64,000 bases of DNA from Rhodoblastus acidophilus (GCF_025961575.1 NZ_JAOQNX010000017.1:1-64000), one strand, 5' to 3'; counted from the stretch's first letter, positions 1 through 8,637 are shown. The notes: a model not told the origin generated them from the letters alone. Numbers and translations: made by a program.

Positions 1-2
1 TG

Positions 3-674
3 ACCACGGCGCAGGCTGTGGCGCTGAGCACCGACCAGATCGCGGCTTTGACCACGGCGCAGACGGTGGCCCTGAGCACCGACAATATCGCCAAGCTGAC
101 GACCACCGAGGTCGTTGCGCTCACGGCGCGGGACATTTCGTCCCTGCTCAGCGCCCAGATCGCCGTGTTGACCACCGCGCAAACCGCGGCGCTGTCGACC
201 GATCAACTGGCGGCCTTGACCTCCTCGCAGGTTTCGGCGCTGTCGACGAGCGATGTTGGAGTTCTCAGCAGCTCCAAGATCACCGCCATCGCGCTGAACG
301 CCATCATCGGCTTGAGTTCATCGCAAATCACCAGCCTGACGACCGCGTCGGTCGCCGCGCTCAGCACGTCGCAAGTCGCCGCGCTGAAGACGGCCGAGAT
401 CGCCGCGTTCTCGACCAGCCAGATCAAGGCGCTGACCACGGATCAGTTCGCCGCCTTGACCTCGTCGGAAGTGACCGCGCTGACCACGGATCAGATCGGA
501 TCGCTGTCGACCGCCGACATTGCGGCGCTCAGCACGGCGGGTCTGAAGGGTCTCGAAACGGTTGACATCGTGGCGATGACCAGCGCGCAGGCCCACGCGT
601 TCACCACCGATCAGATCCCCTCGCTCAGCAATGCGCAGGTGGATGCGGTGATCGCCGCTTACCAGAACAGCTAA
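3..674 (+). CDS. C-terminal part of a Ser/Thr-rich octapeptide-repeat protein (5' end outside window)
   Basis: The frame is open to the left edge, so this is the 3' end of a longer gene. Almost the whole 220-residue visible part is a tandem array of about 26 units of exactly 8 residues, with the pattern (A/S)-L-(S/T)-T-x-(Q/E/D)-(I/V)-(A/T), ending in a short non-repeat tail AAYQNS. Each unit keeps one Leu, one aliphatic residue and two Ser/Thr, which suggests a regular solenoid or coil with a hydroxyl-rich face. No catalytic motif is visible. Similar low-complexity repeat proteins are known in alphaproteobacteria as large, presumably surface-exposed proteins of unknown role. It lies directly upstream of a GT41 glycosyltransferase on the same strand, so it may be that enzyme's substrate; that link is inference. 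Confidence is high for the coding call and low for function. Confidence 0.8.
   Translation, partial: TTAQAVALSTDQIAALTTAQTVALSTDNIAKLTTTEVVALTARDISSLLSAQIAVLTTAQTAALSTDQLAALTSSQVSALSTSDVGVLSSSKITAIALNAIIGLSSSQITSLTTASVAALSTSQVAALKTAEIAAFSTSQIKALTTDQFAALTSSEVTALTTDQIGSLSTADIAALSTAGLKGLETVDIVAMTSAQAHAFTTDQIPSLSNAQVDAVIAAYQNS
18..645 (+). repeat. 24-bp-period coding repeat (octapeptide units)
   Basis: About 26 tandem 24-bp units encode the octapeptide array. The DNA copies have diverged (for example gcgctgaccacggatcag against gcgctcagcacgtcgcaa) while the amino acid pattern is kept, which argues for selection on the protein and not for a recent slippage array. Confidence 0.85.
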
Positions 675-681
675 GGCTTAC

Positions 682-703
682 GGCGCCGCCCACGGGCGGC
701 GCC
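682..703 (+). other. Perfect inverted repeat after the repeat protein
   Basis: GGCGCCGCCC-AC-GGGCGGCGCC forms a 10-bp stem just after the stop codon. It has no U-run, so it may be a 3' mRNA-stabilising or attenuating hairpin between the repeat protein and the downstream glycosyltransferase, not a classical terminator. Confidence 0.4.
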
Positions 704-775
704 AATCCCGCCGCGGGCCAGCAAGCCCGAGGCAAGCTCGGCGCCCCAGAAAGGGACGAGGCGGCAGGCTCGCGC

Positions 776-2881
776 TTGTGCGCCCGGTTGAAACCCCGAC
801 GAGCTTCTGACGTGCCCAAGACAGCGACGCTCAAACTGCAAGAGGCTCCGCCCGCGGCGCAGCCACAGGCGCCCAATTCGCCCTTTCTCGATCTCGACGC
901 GCGGATCAAGCGCCGCGCCTTCTCCCTCGCCGAACTCATCCACGCGACGGAAGGCCTGAAAGCCCTGGGACTGCGGCAACAGGCGGCCGATCTCTACAAG
1001 CTCTGGATCGCCTATAACGACCAGGACAAGTTCGTCCACTACGCCTATTTCAACCATGCCGTCGCGTTGCGTGAGCTCGGCGATTTGCCCGGTTCGATCA
1101 ACGCCCTGCGCGCCTGTGTGCTGATCGAGCCCTCGTTCGGCGCCGCGCATGTCAATCTCGGCCGCGCCTTCGAGGACGCCGGCCAGATCCCGACCGCCGT
1201 CGATATCTGGCGGGCCTATCTCGAGGCGACCTCGACGATCACGCCGGAGCGCGCCGCGCACCGGCTGATGACGCTCCAGCATCTTGGCCGCGTCTACGAG
1301 AATTCCGAATTGCTGCAGGAATCCGAGACCATCCTGCGCCAGGCCATCGAATTGCGTCCGGACCGCACCGAAGCCGGGCAGCACTGGATCGCGCTGCGCC
1401 AGCGCCAGTGCAAATGGCCGGTGCTGGTCCCCTCCGAACATGTCACGCAGCGCCAGCTGATCGAAGCCATGTCGCCGATGGCGCTGGCGGTCTATGCCGA
1501 CGACCCGATGTTTCAGCTCGCCAAGGCGTATCGGTACAACAAGGCTTTCGTCGGCCGGCCGGAGGAGGCGCCGTTCACCTGCGAGCCGCGGCCAAAATCA
1601 GGCGGACGCGGGCGCCTGCGCATCGGCTACGTCTCCTCCGACCTGCGCGCCCACGCCGTCGGTTTCGCCCTGAGCGAAGTCCTCGAACTCCACGACAAGT
1701 CGCGCTTCGAGACGTTCGGCTACTATTGCGGCGAGCCGAAAGACGATTGTCCCGTGCAGATCCGCATCCGCGCCGCGCTCGACGGCTGGCGGGACATTTC
1801 CGGGCTGACCGACCGCCAGGCGGCAGAGGCCATTTTGCGCGACGAGATCGACATCCTGGTCGATGTGAACGGCTACACCAAGCACGCCCGCACCAAAATC
1901 TTCTCCTGGCGTCCCGCGCCGGTGATCGTCAATTGGTGCGGCTATCCCGGTACGATGGGCAGTCCCTATCATCAATATTGCATCACCGACGCGCGCATCG
2001 CGCCGCCCGGCTCCGAGCGCTATTTCTCCGAGCGCGTGCTGCATATTCCCTGCAACCAGCCGATCGACCGCAAGCGCCCGATCGATCCGCCGCCGACGCG
2101 CGCGCAGGCCGGCCTTCCCGAAGGCGCCTTCGTCTACGCCTGTTTCAACGGCATGCAGAAGCTGACGCGCACCGTGTTCACGCGCTGGATGGCGATCCTC
2201 AGGGAGACGCCCGGCAGCGTGCTCTGGCTGCTGACGGGGACGCCCGACACCAACAAGCGCCTTCAGGACGCCGCCGCAGCGGTGGGCGTCGCTCCGGAAC
2301 GCATCCTGTTCGCGCCGAAGGCGGGGAATTCGGCCCATCTTGCGCGCATCGCGCTCGCCGACCTGTTCCTCGACACCGCGCCCTATGGCGCGCATTCGAC
2401 CGCCGCGGATTCGCTCACCGTGGGTCTGCCGATCCTGACCCTGCCGGGCCGCGGCTTCGCCGCGCGCTTCTGCGCCAGCGTGGTCGCCGCCGCCGGCCTG
2501 GAGGAGCTGATCTGCGCCAGCCCCGAGGACTATGTGCGCCGGGCCATTGAGTTCGGCCGCAATCCGCAAAGCCTCGCGGTCATTCGCGAAAAACTGGCGC
2601 GTCATCGCGACGCCAGCGTGCTGCGCGACATCCCCGCTCTGGTGCGTGGGCTCGAGGGCTGTTTCGAGCAGATGCAGATCGAGCGTGAAGCCGGGCTGAC
2701 GCCCACGCCCGATCTGACCAATCTGGATCTCTATTACGACATCGGCGCCGAATTCGATCTCGAGGCTGTCGATCTGCTCGACGACGCCGCCTATGAGCGC
2801 CTTTACCGGGAAAAGCTCGACATGCTCCACCGGCACCAGCCCATTCCCCACGATCGGCGATTCTGGCGCGCGGACAGCTGA
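776..2881 (+). CDS. TPR-containing GT41 (SPINDLY/O-GlcNAc transferase-like) glycosyltransferase
   Basis: The 701-residue protein has TPR-like helical repeats at about residues 50-210 and a GT41 catalytic region at about 280-620. GT41 hallmarks visible are RIGYVSSDLRAHAVGF near residue 282, a VDVNGYT segment, WCGYPGTMGS, CFNGMQKLTR, and the nucleotide-sugar loop region FLDTAPYGAHSTAADSLTVG followed by PILTLPG. The family transfers a sugar from a nucleotide donor to Ser/Thr hydroxyls of proteins; bacterial members modify surface adhesins or flagellins. The gene follows a Ser/Thr-rich repeat protein at about 100 bp. The start is uncertain: GTG at 776 is used, but GTG at 812 (VPKTATLK) is equally possible. 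A terminator follows. Cytoplasmic location is likely because no signal peptide or membrane segment is seen. Confidence 0.88.
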   Translation: MCARLKPRRASDVPKTATLKLQEAPPAAQPQAPNSPFLDLDARIKRRAFSLAELIHATEGLKALGLRQQAADLYKLWIAYNDQDKFVHYAYFNHAVALRELGDLPGSINALRACVLIEPSFGAAHVNLGRAFEDAGQIPTAVDIWRAYLEATSTITPERAAHRLMTLQHLGRVYENSELLQESETILRQAIELRPDRTEAGQHWIALRQRQCKWPVLVPSEHVTQRQLIEAMSPMALAVYADDPMFQLAKAYRYNKAFVGRPEEAPFTCEPRPKSGGRGRLRIGYVSSDLRAHAVGFALSEVLELHDKSRFETFGYYCGEPKDDCPVQIRIRAALDGWRDISGLTDRQAAEAILRDEIDILVDVNGYTKHARTKIFSWRPAPVIVNWCGYPGTMGSPYHQYCITDARIAPPGSERYFSERVLHIPCNQPIDRKRPIDPPPTRAQAGLPEGAFVYACFNGMQKLTRTVFTRWMAILRETPGSVLWLLTGTPDTNKRLQDAAAAVGVAPERILFAPKAGNSAHLARIALADLFLDTAPYGAHSTAADSLTVGLPILTLPGRGFAARFCASVVAAAGLEELICASPEDYVRRAIEFGRNPQSLAVIREKLARHRDASVLRDIPALVRGLEGCFEQMQIEREAGLTPTPDLTNLDLYYDIGAEFDLEAVDLLDDAAYERLYREKLDMLHRHQPIPHDRRFWRADS

Positions 2882-2900
2882 CGCGCGAGACGCCAAGCAA

Positions 2901-2934
2901 AAGGGTCGGCCGCCATCGGCAGCCGACCCTTTTT
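2901..2934 (+). terminator. Rho-independent terminator between convergent genes
   Basis: The stem AAGGGTCGGC / GCCGACCCTT with an 11-base loop is followed by TTTTT. It sits between the GT41 stop and the convergent HAD gene stop and reads well from the plus strand; the A-run on the other side could make it bidirectional. Confidence 0.8.
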
Positions 2935-2950
2935 GTGCTTGGTCTTCCGC

Positions 2951-4693
2951 CTAATGTTTCAGATTTTGCGACTGCTCCTGAACGAGCGGGAAAATGCGCT
3001 CCCAATAGTGCGGCGTGAGCGCGATCAGCGCATTGGCGGCCTGACGCAACGCCTCCGCGCCCAGGGCGCGCGGCAGGCGGGCGGCGCTCGCATCGAGCAC
3101 GCCGGCGGCCTGTTCGACCGCGTGATGCATCTGGGCGATCAGGTTTCGCCCGCGTTCGCTGAACTCATTGGGCGCCAGTTCGATCTCGACGCCGTGAGTC
3201 CTGAACGCCGCCGTCAGCGCCGTGCCGTCGAGCGACGTGTTGAGCGCTTCGACGGTCAGGCGCGCCGGCAAGAAATCCTTCTTGATCAGGCTGGCGACTT
3301 GAACGGCGCCAAAAGTGTCGATCGCCGGCTCGCCGACGACCAGCACAGGTTTTACGCGCGATTCGAGCTGCGCGGCCTCGATGAAATGCGCCAACGACTG
3401 ACCCGTCCCCGCCACATCCGCCAGCAGGGTCTTGCCGCTCAGATGCGCGCGGACATAGGCCTCGTATTCGGGCGCGCCCGAAGAGAACAGTTTTCGCGAC
3501 GCCCGGATGTAGCGCGTCGAAACCGGATTGCCCGACAGCCGCGCCAGAGACGCGATCACGCGCTGCAGCAGGCTGCAGTCCCGGGCGCAAAGCAGCAGCC
3601 GGTCGGCGCCGAAGTCTTCGGCCGCCTGAAACAGGAAATAGCTGCCGATGACCAACAGCGGCAGATTCATCTCGAGTTGCGCCGCGCGCACGCCGCGTCC
3701 GGCCGCGTCGGCGTCGCCGCGCAGGCGCGCCTCGCGGATCGCCTCGGCGCAGGGGCGCATGCCGATGTCGATCAGCACGCGCTCGCCCTGGGACCAGTTG
3801 GACACGGAAATATGTTCGGTGGGAATGCCGAACCGGGCGGGGCTGGCGATGTCGGCATGGACATTGTCGCCGTAATGGCGGGTGATCTCGCATTGCGTCA
3901 GCAGCTGCGGCCAGACCACGCCGAGATGCTTGCCATAATTCGACAGGATGATGGTCTTGCCGCGCAGACAGCATTTCTCCTCGACGATCTTTCGGATGAA
4001 ATCGTAGGGGAGATACATGTCGGAGATGACGATGTCGTTCGGTCCGAAGCGCGCCACCACCTCGGCGATCGGGAACAGATTGTCCCACTCCTCCATGAGT
4101 TCCAGCATCTTGAGCTTCGCCACCAGATCGGGCGACCAGCCGAGTTCCGCCGACAGCGCCGCATAGACATCATCGAGGCCATAGAGCGCCCGGCCGAACA
4201 GCCTCATCTCGAATGTGTGGCGAAGATGCGCGAATTGCGCCACCCCGGACTTGCGCTCCACCGCCTGGAAGATCGCCGTTGGCTCCTGGCATTTGCGCGC
4301 GACCAGCGTGTCGAACAGATCGAACGAGGCGATGCGGGGAACGACGCCGGGGCGCTTTTCCTCGACGTGATGCACGCTCCCGCTGGCGAGGTCGGGGCGC
4401 TCGACATTGATGAAGGCGCCGGACAAAGAAACGGCGCCGTCGCTCGCCCCGGAAGGGGAGAGGATGCAGGTGGTCTGGCGCGCCGCGTTCAGGATGTGAA
4501 GCGCGCCATCGACGACATCCCAGAAGGATTCATTGGCATGGCTGTAGCCGGCGATCGTGCCGTCGGGCGCAAAGCGCATGGCGCGGCTCAAGACGGCGGC
4601 GTTGGCGCGGAAGACGAATTCGCGGGAGGTCAGCCAGTCGCGGCTCAGCGTGAAGGGGGCGTTGTCGTCGAGTGGCGCGGCGGCGTTGTGCAT
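2951..4693 (-). CDS. HAD-superfamily protein with N-terminal lipocalin-like and C-terminal PRTase-like regions
   Basis: This 580-residue protein has three parts. Residues about 20-110 carry the pattern DGTIAGY.HANE..W seen in small beta-rich domains attached to glycan enzymes. Residues about 121-300 form a HAD phosphatase-like domain: motif I FDLFDTL (Asp125, Asp128), SDMYLPYDF near 224, and GDNVHAD near 275. The residue two after the nucleophilic Asp is Phe, as in dehalogenase-like members. Residues about 340-450 contain CARDCSLL, YIRASR and KTLLADVAGTGQSL, the last resembling a PRPP-binding loop. The gene is divergent from the GT4-FkbM gene and convergent with GT41. The start has a good AAGGAG site 5 bases upstream. 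The substrate is unknown; a role in nucleotide-sugar or glycan phosphate processing is inference. Confidence 0.7.
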   Translation of the reverse strand: MHNAAAPLDDNAPFTLSRDWLTSREFVFRANAAVLSRAMRFAPDGTIAGYSHANESFWDVVDGALHILNAARQTTCILSPSGASDGAVSLSGAFINVERPDLASGSVHHVEEKRPGVVPRIASFDLFDTLVARKCQEPTAIFQAVERKSGVAQFAHLRHTFEMRLFGRALYGLDDVYAALSAELGWSPDLVAKLKMLELMEEWDNLFPIAEVVARFGPNDIVISDMYLPYDFIRKIVEEKCCLRGKTIILSNYGKHLGVVWPQLLTQCEITRHYGDNVHADIASPARFGIPTEHISVSNWSQGERVLIDIGMRPCAEAIREARLRGDADAAGRGVRAAQLEMNLPLLVIGSYFLFQAAEDFGADRLLLCARDCSLLQRVIASLARLSGNPVSTRYIRASRKLFSSGAPEYEAYVRAHLSGKTLLADVAGTGQSLAHFIEAAQLESRVKPVLVVGEPAIDTFGAVQVASLIKKDFLPARLTVEALNTSLDGTALTAAFRTHGVEIELAPNEFSERGRNLIAQMHHAVEQAAGVLDASAARLPRALGAEALRQAANALIALTPHYWERIFPLVQEQSQNLKH

Positions 4694-4839
4694 CTGAACT
4701 CCTTCGCCGCCAGATCGGTCATGGCGATCAGCGCGGGAGCGTAGGGTTTCGGGCTTGCGTCGGGCTGGCGCGGTCTGCCGCGCGGACCGCCACTTTAGCG
4801 CAAGCTTGAGTCGCTAATCCGGATCAACGACAGGTCATA

Positions 4840-6777
4840 ATGGAGAGGCCGATGCGACTGCTGCTCGAAGGCTGGCGCGGATCCAACCAATCTCACGCGC
4901 TCGTCAATCAGTTCCAGGCGCTCGCCTTCCTGCGCCGGGGCGATGTGAGCCTTTTCCATTCCGACCCGCCGTTTCCCGACCATTTCGACGTGGCGCGCAA
5001 CAATGCCGGCCTGTCGCCGGAAGAAACGGCGCTGATCGCGGGCATTCCCTCCTATGCCGGCGAGGAGGTCGACGCGGTCTACCGGATTCTTCCGCCCTAT
5101 CGCAGCGCGCCGAACGACACGCGCCGCACCCTGACCTTCATGGTCACCGAGGTGGGCTTGGGCGCCGGAACCTTCGCGCCCGAAACGGATATGGGCTTTT
5201 TCACCCGCGACGAAAACCTGATCGTCACGCCGACGGTCTGGTCGGCGCAACGGCTGACGGAAGCCGGGTTCGACGCGGATCGCGTCCGCATCGTTCCGCA
5301 TGGCGTCGACACAAATCTGTTCTTTCCCCTGCCGCCGGACCAGCGCGCGCAGGTGCGCGCGCGCCTCGGCTTCGCGCCGGACGAGACGGTCCTCCTCAAC
5401 ATCGGCGGTCCCTTCTGGAACAAGGGGATCGACCTGCTGCTCGAGGCCTTCGCGCTGCTGCGCGCGCGCGGGCGTCGCGTGCGCCTGGTGTTGAAGGACC
5501 AGAGCAATGTTTACGGCGCCTCCATGTCGCACACGATCGCGGCGATCGGGGCCCGGCGTCCGGAACTGGTGACGCCGGAATCGCTTGCCGCGATCAGCGT
5601 CATCAGCGGCACGCTCGATTTCGGGCAGGTGCGGGAATTGTTCGCGCTCGCCGACGCCTATGTCTCGCCCTATCGCGCCGAAGGGTTCAATCTTCCCGTG
5701 CTCGAGGCGATCGCCTGCGGCCTTCCCGTCATCGTCTCGACCGGCGGGGCGACCGATGATTTCTGCCCCGAGCCGCTGGCTGTCCGCTTGCCGTGCAATG
5801 GCGGCGTGCTGCCGGGGGAGGCGGGGTTCCCGCCGCGCCGGTTTGTGCAGCCCAAGCTCGACGCGCTCGTCGAGGCCATGGACGGCGTCTGCCTGGCCGG
5901 CGGCGTCCGTCCCGCGGGCTTGGACCTCGCGCGGGCCGCGCTGCTGCAACAATTCTCATGGGATCGCGCCGCCGCCTTGTTGCTGGATTGCGCGGGCGTC
6001 AAGGGCGCCTCGGCGGAGCATGCGCCCAGCGCGCGGCCGTTGCCGCCGACGCAGAAGCAGGTGCTGGAGCTGCTGCAGCTCATGCGCCCCTGCGCCATGC
6101 AGAACAGCGTCAAGCTGCGCATCGGCAACACCTATGACGGCGGCTATGTGATGCCCGACGCCGCCCTGCAGACCGATGTCCTGCTCTCCATCGGCGTCGG
6201 CCATGACGTCAGCTTCGACATGGAATTCGCCCGGCGCGGCGCGGCCGTCCTGCAATTCGACCACACGCTGGAAGGGCCGCCCGAGACGCACGAAAACTTC
6301 CGCTTCCACCGTCTCGGCTGGGGCCCGACCTCGGAAGGGCCGCTGCTCAGCCTCGCCGACATGCACGCCCGCGTCGAAGAGGCCAGCAGCGCCGGCCGAA
6401 AACTGTTGAAGTTCGATGTCGAAGGCGCGGAATATCAGGCGCTGGAAACGGTCTCGTCCGACCTGCTGCGCGCCTATGATGTCATCGTCTGCGAATTGCA
6501 CGACCTTTGCCGACTGGGCGACCGGCGGCATTACGATCAGGTTCGTCGCGCCCTGGAGAAACTCACGGAGAGCCATGCGCCCGTGCATCTCCACGCCAAC
6601 AATTACGGCGGCATGGCGGTGGTGCAGGGCGTGCCGGTGCCGGACGCCGTGGAGCTGACCCTGCTGCGCCGCGACCTCGACGATTTCCCCGGACTGAGCG
6701 ACGAGCCCATGCCCGGCGCGCTCGACAATCCCAACAATCCGATTGCGCCCGATCTGCGTTTCAGCGCCTTCGCCTGA
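4840..6777 (+). CDS. GT4-type glycosyltransferase fused to an FkbM-like methyltransferase
   Basis: The 645-residue protein is a two-enzyme fusion. Residues 1-380 are a GT-B glycosyltransferase, with VRIVPHGVDTNLFFP near 150, NIGGPFWNKGIDLLLEAF near 190 and the E-x7-E motif AEGFNLPVLEAIACGLPVI at about 280-300, typical of family GT4. Residues about 405-630 resemble FkbM/Methyltransf_21 enzymes: LLSIGVGHDVSFD for SAM binding and LKFDVEGAEYQAL near 522. A natural reading is that one polypeptide adds a sugar and O-methylates it or a neighbouring residue. It is followed 15 bp later by a GT2-like gene. ATG at 4852, with GGAGAGG just upstream, is an alternative start. Confidence 0.82.
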   Translation: MERPMRLLLEGWRGSNQSHALVNQFQALAFLRRGDVSLFHSDPPFPDHFDVARNNAGLSPEETALIAGIPSYAGEEVDAVYRILPPYRSAPNDTRRTLTFMVTEVGLGAGTFAPETDMGFFTRDENLIVTPTVWSAQRLTEAGFDADRVRIVPHGVDTNLFFPLPPDQRAQVRARLGFAPDETVLLNIGGPFWNKGIDLLLEAFALLRARGRRVRLVLKDQSNVYGASMSHTIAAIGARRPELVTPESLAAISVISGTLDFGQVRELFALADAYVSPYRAEGFNLPVLEAIACGLPVIVSTGGATDDFCPEPLAVRLPCNGGVLPGEAGFPPRRFVQPKLDALVEAMDGVCLAGGVRPAGLDLARAALLQQFSWDRAAALLLDCAGVKGASAEHAPSARPLPPTQKQVLELLQLMRPCAMQNSVKLRIGNTYDGGYVMPDAALQTDVLLSIGVGHDVSFDMEFARRGAAVLQFDHTLEGPPETHENFRFHRLGWGPTSEGPLLSLADMHARVEEASSAGRKLLKFDVEGAEYQALETVSSDLLRAYDVIVCELHDLCRLGDRRHYDQVRRALEKLTESHAPVHLHANNYGGMAVVQGVPVPDAVELTLLRRDLDDFPGLSDEPMPGALDNPNNPIAPDLRFSAFA

Positions 6778-6792
6778 CCGAAAGGACATCAA

Positions 6793-7584
6793 ATGGCCGA
6801 CGGCGCCGACGAAGGCGTTTCCATCGTCATTCCGACGATGAACTCGCAGAGCTATATTTCCATCATCGCGGATTATTATGAAGGGCTGGGCCTGAACCCG
6901 TACTGGTTCGTCGACCAGAAAAGCGCGGACCGGACTTTTGACGTGCTGGCGGCGCGCTCGCAACGGGTGGTCGCCATGCACAACGACACCGCGATCATCG
7001 AGGCCATGGTCGAGAAGATGAGCCGCGCGGCGCCGACCGACTGGGTGCTGCGCATCGACGACGACGAACTGCCGACGGCGCAGCTTTTCGCCTTCGCCCG
7101 CGCCGTCATGCAGGACGGCCGCTTCGACGCCCTCGGCTTCGTGCGGCATCAATGCGGCGTGACCGCCGACGGCTCTCTCATGGCGCATTCAGGTCATGAT
7201 CCGAATGTCCACCGCCAATACAGATTGTATCGCAAGGACCGCGTCGCCTATCGCAGCGACGTGCACACGCCCGGATTCCATTTCGACGGCCTGAGCGTGG
7301 CGCATGTCGGCGCCGAGCATTGCCTGATCCATCTCGACTGGGCGATCCGCTCCTATGCGGAGCGCAAGCGCAAGGTGATGAATTACAATCAGGCCAGGGA
7401 AAATGCCGGGGACGCCTGGAAGGCCTATTACCTGCCCGAGGATGACGCCGCCGCCCCCAACGCTTTCGTCCCTCTGGAAAAGCCTGAATTCGCGCCGGTC
7501 GCGCAAGCGCTGGCGCGTCTCTTCCCCGACAACACGATCGAGGGCCAGGCGCGACAATCCGAAGCTTTTAAGCGGATCGCCTGA
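6793..7584 (+). CDS. GT2-like glycosyltransferase
   Basis: The 263-residue protein begins VSIVIPTMNSQSYI, a GT-A fold start, and has RIDDDELP at about residue 85, a DxD-type metal/nucleotide-sugar motif. A His-rich segment (HSGHDPNVHRQYRLYRKD, then SDVHTPGFHFDG) follows and could form the acceptor site. No membrane segment is visible. It lies 15 bp after the GT4-FkbM fusion, so the two are probably co-transcribed and act on the same glycan. A strong hairpin terminator follows. The exact sugar is unknown. Confidence 0.78.
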   Translation: MADGADEGVSIVIPTMNSQSYISIIADYYEGLGLNPYWFVDQKSADRTFDVLAARSQRVVAMHNDTAIIEAMVEKMSRAAPTDWVLRIDDDELPTAQLFAFARAVMQDGRFDALGFVRHQCGVTADGSLMAHSGHDPNVHRQYRLYRKDRVAYRSDVHTPGFHFDGLSVAHVGAEHCLIHLDWAIRSYAERKRKVMNYNQARENAGDAWKAYYLPEDDAAAPNAFVPLEKPEFAPVAQALARLFPDNTIEGQARQSEAFKRIA

Positions 7585-7590
7585 AGAAAC

Positions 7591-7617
7591 CGGCGGCGCT
7601 TTGCGCCGCCGTTTTTT
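7591..7617 (+). terminator. Rho-independent terminator shared by convergent genes
   Basis: CGGCGGCGC-TTT-GCGCCGCCG forms a 9-bp perfect stem followed by TTTTTT. It lies in the 38-bp gap between the GT2-like stop and the convergent radical SAM gene stop. Confidence 0.88.
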
Positions 7618-7622
7618 CTACC

Positions 7623-8498
7623 TCACGTCCACATCAAATGGCTGTCCCCGACCTTCACCAGCGTGGCGCGGTCGCAGGTCTTGCAGAGGGACTCCTTTGA
7701 GAACCGCGGCTGCATGTTCTCCGCCTGCAGGGCGCTGAGTCCGCCCGAGGCGAACATCTCGTAATAGCCCTGGGTCAGCAGGTTGCCGACCTTGTGTTGC
7801 AGGCCATAATCCATGCAGCAGAGATAGACGTCGCCGTTCGGCAGGCAGACGTTGTTGTCGTAAAAGCGCGCGAACGGACACACGACCGCCGAATGGTGTT
7901 CGGGCGTGGCGCAATGGGCCTGCTCGCCGATCTTCTGCTCCTCGACATTGCCCGCGCGGGTGTGGCCGTAGAAGGAGCCGAGCTTGATGCCCAGATGTTG
8001 CAAGTCCGGGTGGACCTCGCCGGAGGAATCCATGGTCATGGCCTCGAAGCGGCGCAGCGCGCCGGAGAGGCCGAATTGCACGAAGGCCGTCAGGTTCTGC
8101 TCATATTCCTGGCTGTGGCGCCATCCCAGCATGTTGCCCTTAGCGTCTGGCAGATGCAGATTCAGCACCTCCACCTGGGCGACATGGGTCTGCAACAGTG
8201 AAATGACTTCGGCGCGGTTTTCCGCGCTCATGCCATAGAGCGTCGTGTAGATCGCGACATTAAAACCTTGTTCGAGGACATGGCGAAGCATTTTGGTCGC
8301 ATTGGGATTGGCCCAGGGCTCGGCCATGCCCGAGAAATCGATGCGTACATGTTTCGGCACTTTTGAAATGACGGTCTGAAAATTCTCGAGGGTGAAATAT
8401 TTGGTGTTCTTGCCGTAGAGCCCGCGCAACTTGTCCTGTGGACAGAACGTGCATTTGAGCGGGCACCCGATCATTGCGGTGATTTCGAGGGTAGGCAT
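7623..8498 (-). CDS. Radical SAM/SPASM-domain protein
   Basis: The 291-residue protein has the radical SAM [4Fe-4S] motif GCPLKCTFCPQDKL (CX3CX2C) at residues 12-19 and a C-terminal Cys-rich SPASM-like region: CPFARFYDNNVCLPNGDVYLCC followed by LCKTCDRA. Such proteins use SAM-derived radicals and accessory clusters, often to modify peptides or sugars. It converges on the glycosyltransferase pair, so a role in the same glycan pathway (sugar dehydrogenation, epimerisation or peptide modification) is possible but unproven. About 190 bp separate its start from the next divergent operon. Confidence 0.85.
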   Translation of the reverse strand: MPTLEITAMIGCPLKCTFCPQDKLRGLYGKNTKYFTLENFQTVISKVPKHVRIDFSGMAEPWANPNATKMLRHVLEQGFNVAIYTTLYGMSAENRAEVISLLQTHVAQVEVLNLHLPDAKGNMLGWRHSQEYEQNLTAFVQFGLSGALRRFEAMTMDSSGEVHPDLQHLGIKLGSFYGHTRAGNVEEQKIGEQAHCATPEHHSAVVCPFARFYDNNVCLPNGDVYLCCMDYGLQHKVGNLLTQGYYEMFASGGLSALQAENMQPRFSKESLCKTCDRATLVKVGDSHLMWT

Positions 8499-8601
8499 GG
8501 GGGAATCCCTGTGGTCGGGGCGGCAGACTTGCCGAAAGCCGTTTGTCGCAAGACTCGATTGCGCGAGGCTGGCGCCGACCCGCGCCTGATGGTTTTCTGG
8601 A

Positions 8602-8607
8602 TATAAT
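8602..8607 (+). promoter_or_regulatory. Candidate -10 element
   Basis: A perfect TATAAT lies 82 bp upstream of the DUF2249 gene start. The -35 region at the expected distance is weak. Palindromes downstream (8638-8652, 8658-8679) could serve as regulatory sites. Confidence 0.4.
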
Positions 8608-8637
8608 CGGCGCGCTGTTTGCCGGGGGGCAAAGAGG

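Noticed and set aside
2933-4744. Long plus-strand frame of 603 codons over the HAD gene
   Set aside because: It is antisense to the HAD gene, has an Arg/Gln-rich composition typical of shadow frames and no recognisable motif.
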